Shown: positions 22,264 through 34,708, numbered from the stretch's first letter. The stretch: DNA of 64,000 nt from Telmatactis stephensoni (GCA_029948255.1 JALIZF010001918.1:186001-250000), one strand, 5' to 3'. Notes: generated by a model not told the origin, from the letters alone. A program made the numbers and translations.

Positions 22264-22546
22264 TTTGGATTATGCGGTGAGCCTGGAGTCTACTAAGTAC
22301 ACAGGAAGCCCAAGAATATGTCTTCTGAAGTTAATAAATGTTAGATTTTTCAGTTTTTGAATTGTTCCTTGTAAACTGCGAGTACTATTGACGACTCCTC
22401 TTATATTTCTGTGAATCTATCTTTCCTTTCTGAGAATTATTTCTTTGATTAAGTGGTAGATGCGCGCAAAGACATCTGGGAGAAATTCAACATGGTGGAC
22501 GATTGGACGAATGTTCAACCAAAAAGAGTCCAAAAAACATTGAAAA
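22264..22546. promoter_or_regulatory. Putative bidirectional promoter between FBXO22 and UBOX5
   Basis: The start codons of two divergently transcribed ubiquitin-system genes are only 283 bp apart, so their 5' leaders and core promoters must lie or overlap here. No TATA box or CpG-dense block is obvious. An ATG in good context (AACATGG, 22492) opens a 25-codon frame that ends at 22569, overlapping the UBOX5 start out of frame. If it is within the mRNA it would act as an inhibitory upstream ORF. Confidence 0.6.
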
Positions 22547-25236
22547 ATGCTTATGAATTTTCTACACCATCTCTTTCAAACTAAAGTAGAATGCAGCGCT
22601 GTAAGCTCAGATGGGTACTATCCACAAAATCTTATCAGTTCAAACTGGAGAGAAAGAAATCAAGGGTTTATGGCCGCTCACTTCATCAAACCGCCGGTGT
22701 ATCTACTTTTTCAATTTGCGTTTCCTGTACGCGTTCATTCACTTGTTCTCAAGCCAAAAGTTGGATCTCAGATATCTACTGGAATTGATGTGTTTGTTGC
22801 AGGAGTAAGGCCTGAAGAAAAAGTGGAAATTTGTGGTCAAGCTACAAGAAAAAGGACACGAGAAGAGATGTCATCTACAAGTAGCTCACAATATCACCGC
22901 AGACACAACAAAGCTTCAGATTCGGATAGTGTATTTTCAAGAGCCGGTGTGGGAATTGAAAATTCAAATGTTAAAAGACAGAGAACTGATTCAAAGACTA
23001 CACCTATGAATGAAGTGAAAAATATTGAATCTATTAATACTGGCTCAAGTGATTGCTCAAACACATCAGTTCTAATTCACAACTATTCCACATCAATAAA
23101 CACAGAATCTTTCAAAATTGAACACAGAAATCTATTTACTCTAGTCAGCCGTGTTAATGAACAACATGGCAAAACTATCAGAATTATAAACAGAAGATAT
23201 AAAGGATCACAGATGCCATACACAGAAAAAGATATGGGTGAATGTGATTTCTTTAAAGCCCATGCATTAGGTAATGTCACTCATTTACTTATTGGTATTA
23301 ACAGAATGAAAGGCAGTTGTGTGCCTGCCTTAGGGAGATTAGAAGTATGGGGCCAGCCTTCAACATTATGTGATAAAACAATCCACAATTATGCATCAGA
23401 TATTCAAAAACAAATAATGTTAGAAAGTGTTGCTTCTATGCCAGACTCTGCAGCTTCAATAACACCTGATCCTAAAGAAATGGAACATGAAGATGATGAA
23501 ATCAGTGATGATGGAATACCTATCTGATTTTATTGATCCAATTACATGTAAATTAATGACCATTCCAATGTTATTGCCATCTGGTTTAAACATTGATATG
23601 ACCACCCTTGAAAAACACATTGAAGCGGAAAGACAGTGGGGCCGTCTGCCATCTGATCCTTTCACAGGTGTTGTGTTTTCTGATTCAACCAAGCCTTTAC
23701 CAAACAGTGCACTCAAAGTCAGGATAGATAAGTATATTCTCACTTCTGGAATTGATGTCAATAGTTATAGCAGAACTGTAGGAACATTGTCAAGATATAA
23801 TCATGGAGATAGAGTCAAAAGGTCTTTGAAACAAGTTAGTGGAGGTAGTGGAATTGAACTGAGAGGAAAACAGAATGTTGAGGTCAAAAGTAAAATCAGA
23901 GACATTGGGATTGAAAGTAGTCAAAGCATTAGTAAATCTGATGATGTGAAATCAAAAAATGGAGGTATGAAAAATGATGATTCATTCATTCATCCATTCA
24001 TTCATCCATCCATCCATTTGTTCAATCAACAATTTATTCATTAATTCTAAATTCATTAATTGATTAACTCATCCTTCCACTCATTAATTTATTCATTCAT
24101 CCACTCATTAATTTATTTAATTAATCAATCATTTATTCATTCTTAAATCATTCATTTGCTCTTTCGTCCATCCATCTATTCATCCATCAATCCATCCATC
24201 CATCCATCCATTCATTCATTCATTCATTCATTCATTCATTCATTCATTCATTCATTCATTCATTCATTCATTCATTCATTCATTCATTCATTCATTCATT
24301 CATTTGTAATTCACATACTCATCTATTCATAAATCCATTCAACGTTTATCATCCATTCAGTCATTAATATCTTTTCTACATTTCCAGTCAATCAGAGCCA
24401 TGAAGAAAAGATCTCTCAAAGTCTGGACAGTGCTTTGATGAAGACTCTTCAGGGAGTAACATTTTCCAGGAAACCAATACCATCACAAAAGATGGACATA
24501 ATATCTACTTCTTCTCTCATCAAAAATAATGGTAATGTATCAGTATTTGCACGTAGAATATAGAGTAGAAGTTAAAGCTACAATCATTGCCAGAATTGTT
24601 GGCACAATTTTGTCAGGATGCACTCACTCAGTGGATGGTAGCGAGATTGGCTCCCCGTACCCCCTGTATAATGTTACTAACACCTACTACTTGGCAATCA
24701 GTTCAACAGACCTAGCCACCACCAACATTGTACAGGGGGTAGGGGGTCCAATAATATGGCCACAAAGTGTATAATGTACAAAAAATCCATAAATTTTACA
24801 TTGTGATAACTAATTTTGGCGAGGATTTTAGGTTTAGAGGTTTCATCATTTCTATTCTTATTAAAAATTTTAACATACAGTTGACAAGGTCTGGTTGATA
24901 TAGGAATTTGTGGATTTTTAGCCAGTGATTGAAACCTACATTTACAATCATTCAGATTACTACTTCTAATAATTTCTCTTGTGTTCTGTTACTTTAGATC
25001 ATGTTACAAAAGATTCCAAAACATCAACTTCTTCATCACTGATTGCAAATAGTCATGGACTAAACTGTTGCATGGAATGTAAAGTGGCTCTTGACACTGC
25101 CTTCAGGTTGCCATGCCAACATCTTATGTGCCGAAAGTGCTTGTTGCAGAAGACATCTTCTAAAAAGAATGCTAAATGTTCTCTGTGTGACAAACCTTTT
25201 GTGCATAAAGAAGTTATTAGGGTTCATACAGTTTAA
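22547..25236 (+). CDS. RING finger protein 37 / U-box domain protein 5 (E3 ubiquitin ligase), with one frameshift
   Basis: Three exons: 22547-23964, 24388-24531 and 24998-25236. Both junctions are phase 1 with GT-AG ends. The start MLMNFLHHLFQTKVEC lines up residue for residue with the human N terminus, and ADGY/SDGY, FIKPPVY and RLEVWGQP blocks follow. The U-box (DFIDPITCK, PMLLPSG, TLEKH, SDPFTGVVF; about residues 325-400) binds E2 enzymes. Exon 2 carries the conserved SHE-KISQSL block. Exon 3 ends in a RING-like Cys cluster (CMECK, LPCQHLMCRKC, CSLCDKP) and IRVH, as in UBOX5. Between 23487 and 23527 the N-terminal frame hits TGA while the U-box continues in the +1 frame. No intron can explain this without deleting the conserved VWGQP block. 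It is therefore either a sequence error or a real lesion. The rest is intact, so a functional gene is more likely. Confidence 0.85.
23487..23527 (+). other. Frameshift window inside UBOX5
   Basis: Overlap of the two open frames of UBOX5 exon 1. Moving +1 anywhere here reconnects the N-terminal domain to the U-box. The local text is simple (GATGATG repeats), which favours slippage or a miscalled base. Confidence 0.7.
24187..24304. repeat. (CATT)n / (CATC)n microsatellite in UBOX5 intron 1
   Basis: Several CCAT units pass into roughly 25 uninterrupted TTCA tetramers. Degenerate copies extend upstream to about 23985. The translated FIHPFIHP tail of the previous open frame comes from this repeat and is intronic. 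Confidence 0.95.
24646..24752. repeat. Short fold-back repeat in UBOX5 intron 2
   Basis: ACCCCCTGTATAATGTT near 24659 is mirrored by AACATTGTACAGGGGGT near 24723-24739, with partly paired sequence between. Confidence 0.5.
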
Positions 25237-26384
25237 TCCCAAAATACAAATGTAGATTAACTACCTCACTGTCAGTTTGATAAAAAGTATTGTATTTAAT
25301 ATTTGAAAATCAAGTAAAATTAATAATTTGGAGTATATAAGAATATTTAAGTGTTAAAATAAATACTTTTTTCAAGGATATATAATCAAAGAAATATTAT
25401 TTTACAAATGTAGTTTTGTATATTTGTCAGTGTATATATAATTCATGATAATTCATGTGAGAGAGGTAACCTCACACACACAAGCCTTCTCAGCTTTCAA
25501 CCAGACAAAATTTTAAAAATCTTGGACTTTTCTTTAAGAAACCTGAGAAGTTCCTGAGTAGGAGATCTTAAAAAAGGAAAATAGAATTGAAATGACCAAG
25601 AATCAAATATTCAGCTATGTCAGAAACTCATAAAGGGATTGAGCAATCCTCTTATGAGTTTCTGGCTGTGTGGTTGCAAGGAATACTGGTTCAATGTTCA
25701 TGTATAGAGCAAAAACAATATAACCATGAAACAAGTACTAACTAAATAGCACAAATTAAACAATGGAGAACAAAGGATTTTGCTACTATTTGGTGCTATT
25801 TAGTTGCTGTTGTTTCGTGGTTTCGTAGTGTTAGTGCTCTATCCCTAAGTAATGATACACTTATTACAACAAATCAATCACTCAGAAAGCTGACACTCAA
25901 AGGTAAGACCGAAAATTATAATGAGAGCATGATCTTGAAGAGAGAAAGGAATCCAATTAATTCTACTTTTGGCCAACCGTTCTCATATATAAAACTCTAT
26001 CTTTGAGTTTCAGTTATCTGGGTGATAAACTCAAGTTAAAAAACATAGATCTATTGATGTTGGAAAGCAAATTAAGCAGATTTCATATGGGTAGGAAACT
26101 AGCAATACGAAATAACGATATGGTTGCGGTCTCAATGATGCGGAAAATGCGCCGGTTCATGATTCCAAGTGACGGTTATGTACGGTTCAGTAAGAATCTA
26201 GTGAAAATCGTACAGTTTCCAACTCATGCGAAATTTTGTTCTAATTGAAATGATATCTGATCTTGAGATCTTGAGGCAAAACTGCGTAAAAAGGAAAACG
26301 TACGTTGAAAAAAATTATTTTTCAATTGTTTTTTGAGCGCGCAAATGAGAAAGCACTAGGTTGCGAGGCCCGGACACGCCATGC
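25237..26384. other. 3' flank of UBOX5 and intergenic DNA
   Basis: AATAAA at 25358-25363, 122 bases past the UBOX5 stop, is a good poly(A) signal candidate. No gene is seen in the remainder. An 81-codon frame at 26003-26248 has no recognisable feature. Confidence 0.5.
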
Positions 26385-26860
26385 AATATTTTCTGTAAAA
26401 TCGCGTGCAACACAGTTGCACCAAGTGTCCACCCCTGCAAACGTTGCGCGCAACGAAATGTTGCAGAAATGTTGCAAAAGTAGAACTCGATCCTAAACCT
26501 GCAACTACATTTCAGGGGTGGATTGAGTTCTACTTCTGCAACATTGTGCGCAATATTGTAGAGATGGACACTCAGTGTAACTGTGTTGCGCGCAATATTG
26601 CAGAGATGGATACACGGTGCAACTGTTGCGCGCGTTGCAGACACACGATGCAACTTTCTGTAAGGTGGGTAATACAAAGTTACACCGTGTGTGCACCCTT
26701 TAAGTTTATGATTGACTTCTACACTTCTACAACGTTTTCTGCAACGCGCGCAACAATCAGGGGTAGACAATTGATATATCTGTATTGCGCGCAATGTTGC
26801 ATAAAATGTTGCATCGTATGTCTGGTCCCTAATATTTCTCGAGTTTGGAATGGTGAGGTT
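26385..26860. repeat. GTTGCGCGCAAC-type repeat island, second copy
   Basis: The same style as the island at 8288-9250: repeated TTGCGCGCAA, ATGTTGCAGA, CAGTGTAACTGTGTTGC and GAGATGGA phrases. Partly inverted text surrounds 26500-26540 (GTAGAACTCGATCC against GGATTGAGTTCTAC). Open frames over it are Cys/Arg-rich repeat translations. Confidence 0.65.
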
Positions 26861-26902
26861 TGACTAGTTTCCCGCGAATAATTCTATTAAGTAAGGTTAT
26901 CG

Positions 26903-29900
26903 TTAATCGCTACTTCTAAACTTATTCATTTGATGTCTCATCCATTTAACAAAAGCGTGTGTAATCCTTGTGAATACGCTATACTTTCCTGGGATGCCAC
27001 ATTTTGGATTACCCCAGCTGATAATCCCACCCAAAAACCAACGTCTCTTTCTTGTCCGTTGATCAAAAAGAATAAATCCACCACCACTGTCTCTGTTACA
27101 TGAATCTTTGGATTCACTACTGAAGCCTGCGCAAAGCATATTAGATGTAACAGGCCAAGTCTCGTTTTCGTAAGCCTTTTTACAATCTTTATGGTCTACT
27201 ATAGGGATGAAAACTTCTCGAAGCTTAGTAGCAGATTTTCTAGTTTCTGTAACTCCCCATCCAAGCATTGCACCTTTTGTTCCTGGTTTCATGAGTCGTC
27301 TTTGATATCCATTCGGTAGACAAACAGGACGAACAAAATCTGTGATGTTCGCTCTCCACCTAAGTCTTATCAATGCAATGTCAGAGTCGTAGGTTTTCCA
27401 GTTGAACTTAGGATGAGAAATAATTTGCGCGCTGGGGATGATTTGCACATTTTGATCCCAGTGACGTTTTGTGATGTCATGTACTCCGACGTACACTCTT
27501 ACGCCGTGGTAAGGAATCTGGCTGTCTTTGTATACAACACAGTGTGCTGCAGTGACCACCCAGTCTTCAGCAATGAGTGTTCCACCACAGTGAAAGCTAT
27601 TGAACTCGGGTTGAAGGGTGTCAAACTCCAAGGCGACTTGCCATGGCCAAGCCCCAGGCATTGTAGGTCCCCCGCCTACAATTCTAAGTCTTCTATGTGC
27701 AAATGCATTGGAAGACTTTCCACAAATTGCTCGACATTCTGGTAGTACGTCGGACCACTTATTATTGCGCTCACAGTGACGGAGTTTAGGACCATAGATG
27801 GAGAAGTGCTTATTACAAGTAATATGCAACGTAATACGAACCGTACTGTATCTGGTCAATGAACTTACGTTTACCATTCCTGGGTGTTCCAGGGTCGGGG
27901 CATGGAATCGGTGAACCAAGTTCCACGACTGGCGGATAAGTAGCTGGTGGTTGAGGTGTTTGGCAAAGTGATTTATTACAGGGTCTGATGTCCACGGCAT
28001 TGCCTTTACATTTTATACCAACAGCTTCGCTCAGACAATATCTGACTCTCTTTCTAACGCCGCCGCCATTACACGGTTTTGCGCAGCCTTGCCACTTAGT
28101 CCAGGTAGTCCAGACAGAACTATAATTACATGGTCTGATTCTACAAACGCGTGATTGGACCTCAAATGGCGCATCATATGAACACTTAGAAGAATTTAAG
28201 TCCGGTGTGAAACAAAATCTCCATCTCATCTGATGACCTCGACCACAAGTAGCTGAGCATTTTGTCCATTGTGTCCACGGTAACCAACTTATTCGATCAG
28301 AGCGTAAAATATCACATGATATAACTTGACAACTCCTCACCATCAAGCTTTGACCTTTACAAGCGTTGTTTTTATTTGTTTTGCCTGGATTATTGCAAAC
28401 CCGTGTCCTGACCTGTAATCCATAACCACATGTTCTACTGCACGATGTCCAGTTGCTCCAGTCTGACCATCCTTTCGGTTTAACGCAAGCCATTGAGTAA
28501 CAAATGCGCACTTCTTTCTCTACACCTTGACAGTCACTAGAACTATTAACTGACAAAGATGTTGAGCAATTTCGATATCTTACTTGCCTACCCAAACCAC
28601 AAGTCGCCGAACATGGACTCCAAGATGACCAAAGCTTCCAGGAAGTATCATCATTAACAGTACATGGTGTTCCATGACAAACTGTTATCTGCGTACTTAT
28701 TTCCAATACAAGAAGAACTATTTACAACATTTTTGGCTTGTGTACAGTTACGAGTTCTAACTCTAAATCCTTGATTACAAGATGCGCTGCATTTAGACCA
28801 TAATGACCACTTGCTCCATCGATGCTCAAGATCACAGAGTTTCAATATACACACAAGTACTTTCTGTACTCATTCCTTGGCAATTTTTACCACCAAACAT
28901 TGGTTTGGGATTCGTACACGTTCTATTTCTAGACTTTGTTCCATTTGAACAAGTAGTACTACAAGGTGTCCATGAACTCCAGCTCGACCACGCCCCATCG
29001 ACGGGGCAGTCACCGAGATGACACAACATGAACTCTGAAGAATTTCCTTTGCAATTTGTGAAGTCAGGGAAATCTTTGGTAGAACATTTTCGATAGCGAT
29101 GTTTGGTGCCATTAGAACAAGATGAACTGCATGTACTCCACTGTGACCATTCAGACCATAATTCCCTCACACAAAGCTACCATGCACGTCTCCGTAACTT
29201 GAGCTTTTCCAGGGCAATTTTTGACACCATGTTTTGGAACCGGGTTGGTACAGTTCCTCCATCTTGTTTTTGTTCCATTAGAGCAGGATTTACTACAAGG
29301 CAACCATGAAGTCCACTCGGACCAGCCACCATCGATAGGACAAGGGATTATGTTGCAAGTGCGCGTTTCGTTACTAAGACCTACGCAATTTTGATGTGTC
29401 GTATTGCATTTTCTAGTTCTAATTTGCGAACCATGACCACAAGAAACGCTGCAAGAATTCCAAGTAGACCATTCGCTCCACTGAGGACACGAGCTCTCAA
29501 AGCAGGAGTCCTTTTGTGAAGATAATTCAGAACAATTATGTCCTCCATAACTTGGAGAAGGGTTGTCACAAGTTCTATGTCTTATTCTATATCCACGTGA
29601 GCAAGTTTTACTACAGGTACTCCATGGTGACCAGGTAGACCAACCACCATTTACTGGACAAGGTGTTAATATACATACGCTAGATTCACTGGAATTACCT
29701 TCGCATTGGAGGCCTCCATATTGAGGACTAGGATTACTACACGTTCTTGTTCGACTTTTAGTTCCATTAGAACAAGTTACACTACATATTGTCCATGGTG
29801 ACCAGGAAGTCCAGGCACCAGATACTGGACATGGACTTGATATACATATAATTGATTCAGAAGAATTTCCTTCGCATTGCAAACCTCCGTATTGAGGACT

Positions 29901-31627
29901 AGGATTACTACAAGTTCTTGTTCGACTTTTAGTTCCATTAGAACAACTTGCACTACATGTTGTCCATGGTGACCAGGAAGACCAGGCACCAGTTACTGGA
30001 CAAGGATGTGTTATACATATACTTGATTCATTAGAATTTCCTTCACAATGCAAACCTCCATACTGAGGACTTGGATTACTACACGTTCTTGTTCGAATTT
30101 TAGTTCCATTAGAACAACTTGCACTACATATTGTCCATGGTGACCAGGAAGACCAGGTACCATTTACTGGACATGGTCCCAAATAACACCATGATACTTC
30201 AGTGTGATTTCCTTTACACTTATCGATATCCAAACACAATCTTGTTCGCACACGTTTACCAAAAGCGCACGTAGCAGCGCATTGGGACCACGATGACCAA
30301 GCTGTCCATATTTCTGTTACTGGACAGTCTGGCAGTTTGCACTTTCTCCTCTCGTCACCTGAACCATTGCAATTACTGCCTCCAAATTGAGGCACAGGTT
30401 TAGGTGCAGTTTCTGAACCTTTGCTGAAAACCAGACGAGCAAGTTACGCTACAGCTTGTCCATTTTGACCATTCTGTCCAACCACCATGAATGACACAGA
30501 GTTTTTCAATACAGGATTCCCATCGAAGATTATCACCAGGACATTCTGCCCTTCCCCTCCCCTCCACAGTAGTAACACACGTTCGTACAGAAATTCTTTT
30601 GCCGTGTCCACATGTTTCTGAACAAGGACTCCAAATGCTCCAAGAGCTCCATTGTCCCTCGGTACAAGTAAATTGGTCATTCTTGATTGTAGCAATAGAG
30701 CGCCCCGCCAGTTCACTTGGACGCAAACATCGTATTTGATTACGAAAATATATATATCTCATTGAAATGATCCATGTTTTGAACCAGTGAAGCTTGCAGT
30801 CACAAACAAAAGGATTATTGTATAATGAAACTCCCGCGTCTGGTGGTAGAGAGTTGAAAATCCCTTGTGGCAAAGTGCTTAAGTTGTTATGGTTGACAAA
30901 AAGAATCTTAAGCGACTTTATATTGCTGAATATATTACGATCTAATGACATTAGTTTGTTATTACTAATGTACAGTATTTCTAGATCCGTAAGGTTCCTG
31001 AATGTATCTTTTTCAATATGGGTCAACATGTTATTGTTCAGCCAAAGTCCTTGCAAATTCAGTGTTCCGTGAAGTGCTCTCTCAGGAAAAGCATGTAACG
31101 CGTTTTTGTGAAGATACAGTCGACGTAATGATGTAAGTCCTTGGAATAAACGTTCTGGGATGATACGGAGGTGGTTTCCATTCAAAAACAATTCTTCTAA
31201 TGAGTGTAAACCATCAAAAACATTATCAGGCAAGTGAGACAACCTGTTGGCGCCCAAATTCAGTGATTTAAGCATGACTAAGTCACGAAAGGCTGTCTCA
31301 GGTAACGCCACTAACTGGTTATCTCTGAGGTTCAAATTTTTCAAAGATGTCAAATTCCTGAAAAGAATTTTCCGAGATGCTCTCGATATTGTTACGATGG
31401 AGAGACAGGAAAGTTGTTCGTGTTGGAAGATTCCGTGGCACATGGCGTAGAACTTGAAAGCTTTCATCAGCATAATAACCACAGTAGATTGTTATTGAGC
31501 TAAAACCATCGCATGAACACTGCTCCGGGCAACGCACTTTTTCACCTGACTTCTCTGTTGTCTGTAGGCCATCACGTACTTGGTAAAGAACGACCAGAGC
31601 GAAGATAACCCATGAAAACTTTGCCAT
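26903..31627 (-). CDS. Secreted LRR - 16x TSP1 - sushi - trypsin-like serine protease (mosaic protein), six frameshifts
   Basis: Read from ATG at 31627 to TAA at 26903, about 1,570 codons with no visible intron. Order by approximate residue: signal peptide (1-24, MAKFSWVIFALVVLYQ); LRR N-cap (CPEQCSC); about eight LRRs (60-270); LRR C-cap (NPFVCDCKLHWF); 16 thrombospondin type 1 repeats (WSxWSxWxxC, about 320-1210); one sushi/CCP domain with four Cys (1235-1300); and a peptidase S1 domain from RIVGG (about 1317) to the end. Catalytic His (TAAHC), Asp (SDIALI) and Ser (RDSGGG) are present, and Asp189 predicts cleavage after Arg/Lys. Position 193, normally Gly, is Arg. WxxW motifs are C-mannosylation sites in this family. 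Role inferred: extracellular recognition coupled to proteolysis, perhaps immune or matrix. The frame shifts by +1 near 31362, 30401, 29166, 28859, 28699 and 27817; domains resume exactly across nearly all of these. Confidence 0.8.
29650..30170 (-). repeat. Recently amplified TSP1 repeats inside the mosaic protease
   Basis: TSP1 repeats 4-6, plus the start of repeat 7, are about 171 bp each and nearly identical at DNA level: the same GGTGACCAGGAAG, CACTACAT and TTCCATTAGAACAA words recur in register at about 29770, 29941 and 30112. The other repeats are much more diverged, so this block looks like recent unequal crossing-over or gene conversion. Confidence 0.75.
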
Positions 31628-34600
31628 AATTTTGTGTCTCGTAAACTTCTTTCAAACTTGTTTCTTTCAAAATTTTCTGAAAGACGCCGCTGGTTTGGCT
31701 ACGTTTGTGGGCTCACTCCTGCAAAAAGTTCAACGAGAAAAAATCATGAACAGTAATATCTTTTCAGTACAAAAATAATTTTGACATCTTTAGATAGTTA
31801 GTATACATTAATTAGTGTATAACTCTAAGATAACCAAGTATAAACTCTGATTAAATACATGCGATCACGTATCACAAACTTGGAAATAAATCTGTCATTA
31901 TTTTGTGGTTAAATTTCAGCTAAAAAATCTTCGCTGTCATTACCAAACGAGTGTCATTTCTACCCAGTATTCAATCGACACAACATTTCAATTTTGACAT
32001 CATTAAACATTTCATTGCTCTCTTTTCCTCTCACTTGTCGTGGCCTTGACTCCTTCTCTCTTCAAGCTAAGGAAACTCAGATGACAACGCTAAACTGTAG
32101 TTGTCATTGTTTAAACCATTGTTTCCCGATTTGCATTTAAAAAAGGTTTTTCAACAGAGTCTCAAGTCCTATTCAATGTCAACCATTATTTCGTCTTAAT
32201 GATTTATTGTGTTCGGTCGAGAGCAAACAAAGCCGACTTGGTTTTAACTAAGGGTTCGAGAAGTAATCGTTTTTCGCACGTGTTTGTCAGTAAAGTGTTG
32301 AGGGTTCGCGGTATTTTCTTCGTTTTCGTGTATAACTCACATGTTTTCTGGCACTACGCCATGCTTCGTATTGTACACAGTAGGCCTAAGTCAACCACTC
32401 AGGCTGTCTTTCTTGTTTACCCAAAGCTTTGCAGCTAAATCCATGGAAATTTTCTAAGCTCCGTATTAGATAATTATATGTTTTTGTCACGTTTGTTAGC
32501 TATATCCACGTGGGAAACTGAAGTCGCATGTGCAAATTCAAGTTCGCTTTGTAGGGGAGTCAAAAGTGAAAAACCGCAAATATTAGTTCATGGAGAAAAC
32601 ATAAATAAACAAGGGAAACAGTGTTTTGAGGTCTCTGACACCGCTATTCATGCTAATTCAAAAGCTGTAGCGCGAATACAAACAGAACAAGCAAACATCA
32701 GCCGGTTAAGATAGTTGCTCGGGTTATGTAAGGATGTGTAAGTCAGGGGTTATCGAGTTTGTCTTATCTGGTAGACTTGCATGAGTACGGCGCGACGGAA
32801 AACAGAATGTCTGTTTTACAGGCATAAAGCAAGTCAGACAAGTCAAGACAAAACAAAAACTTTTGCCCTGTTTATAATCAGACATACTATACCCAAACAT
32901 ATTTTTCGGCTTTTTTTGGAAAATTAGAAACCCGACAAAAAGGCGTCGGAACTATTACTACGCTTACGACCTCGTTTATCAATTTGCTGGCTTCTTTCAG
33001 GACGTCGGCCGCGTTTTCAAGGAAGAAAGTTTTGGATAAAAAAGAATTGAGAACTAAGTAAGAAAAAGAAAAGAGAAAGGGCGAGAAAGCGATGTCTTGT
33101 TAATTCAATATGAGATAAATCTAATTTGATTCACAAAAAAGCCAAAACATGTTTTAGCAACCTGAAATTCTATCAGTCGTTAAAACTATTGCTGGAGACT
33201 TTTTTCGATAAGAAGAAAACAACATTTCCTTCACATCTGCATGCGATGTGTTCGGCTAATGAGTAAATGCTATCCTCAATACATTTGCGGTCTTGGCTCG
33301 AGTCACTGATTCATCAAAATGCTTAAACTGATATCTGCAATTTTAACAACTTTGTTATTAACCTCACAACATTCTAATATAGGTATAAATCGTAGCAAGT
33401 TGTTCATTCCAAAGGGAGGGGCAGTAGGTTGTATCATATCATAATCAACCAGACTTATCAGCATTTTGAAAGTGTCTCAGATACTGGCAAGTAAGTTACA
33501 TGACATATGAATCAAGGAGATCAATTTCTTACGAAAGAATAGCATAGATAATCTTTGGAGCTAGGGTTAACTTGCAAACAAACCGCGGACGCCAATGAAG
33601 TGACGGCAAAGTCAAAACATTAGAAGCACGAAGTATAACTCACGGTATATGTAAGCTCCCGATCTTGTGTCCAGCAAAGTCTCACTGAGAAGAATAATAA
33701 AGCTCAGCTCAAATATAAGCGCAAGGTATCTTAATAAGCCTCTCGTTGCGGGGGTAGAATTCTTATCAAGAGTTCATTACTGTTCTTGTAACGCGCAAAC
33801 AAGACAATTCACTTTTACTGCCTGTCATCGAGCCTAAATACAACTGGCAACACCAACTTACCGCGTTCTCGTATGGAATTTCCCCCTTGCACCCAAATCC
33901 TTGTTATCGCAACAAGACAATGGCAACACTCTCAGAACGGCACGCGAAAACCGCGACTCTCGTGCGACGGGAAATCCTCCACTAACCATGAATAATGTGC
34001 TTTAATAGTTTGAAACCACATCTAATGGCCACATGCAGTGCTTTATCTTGAGAAGTCAAGTAATGGTTGTCAGTGTTGGATGGTTAGAGATATTTGCTAA
34101 TTAGAACTAGCAGGGAGGGAAATTAGCATTAATCTATAGAAGACATGCATATGGTGGTTTATCATTCGGGCTTACATCTGTGTTAAGTATGGCACTTAAG
34201 ATTGTCGATTTGGACGAGAACTACGAACTGTGAACTCTAAGACCGACTCCCAACGAGAGTGTTGCGCTAAGTGTCCGCCCGAGAGAGCTATATCCAAAAT
34301 ATAGACAATAAAGCTAAAATTAAATAAATGGAGTTCCCTTTGTAAGGGATGAAGTACCCATCAAAGGCTCTTCATGTTACCGACGAATTTAATTTGTTGC
34401 AGTGAAACTATGTAATGGAATTTGTTAGACGGGTATCGGTGCAAAGTCGTATCTGATTTGAAGAAGCAGCTTTTCAGCGTGTCGGTGCAGGAGGGAAAGT
34501 TGCTATGTTTGAGGGGAGGATCACAATTTTTTCAGTCCTAGTAGGGGGGGGGGGGAGAGTCAATTTTTGGTCAGACATGAATTCGAATCGGCGAACTGCA

Positions 34601-34708
34601 GCGTTGATCACAGTGGTTTGCCCATCTAACTGGTATGCAAGGAAAAAAATTTCCGTGACACAGTAGACAGGAATCCATCACCTGAGATGCGTAGCTTCAC
34701 TCACCAAT
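31628..34708. other. Upstream flank of the mosaic protease and intergenic DNA
   Basis: Should hold the promoter of the minus-strand protease gene; no clear motif is visible. Further rightward there is no exon-like segment. A G run lies near 34545-34556. Confidence 0.45.

Noticed and set aside
23341..23527. A hidden intron bridging the UBOX5 frame change
   Set aside because: The only reasonable donor (gtatgg) would remove the conserved VWGQP block and no acceptor with a pyrimidine tract is present.
24529..24774. 81-codon open frame within UBOX5 intron 2
   Set aside because: It lies between well-supported splice sites and contains an inverted repeat; not coding.
26903..31627. Programmed +1 ribosomal frameshifting as the explanation of the six breaks
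   Set aside because: The sites share no sequence motif, only one coincides with a stop codon at the shift, and similar breaks occur in unrelated genes; sequencing insertions explain them more simply.
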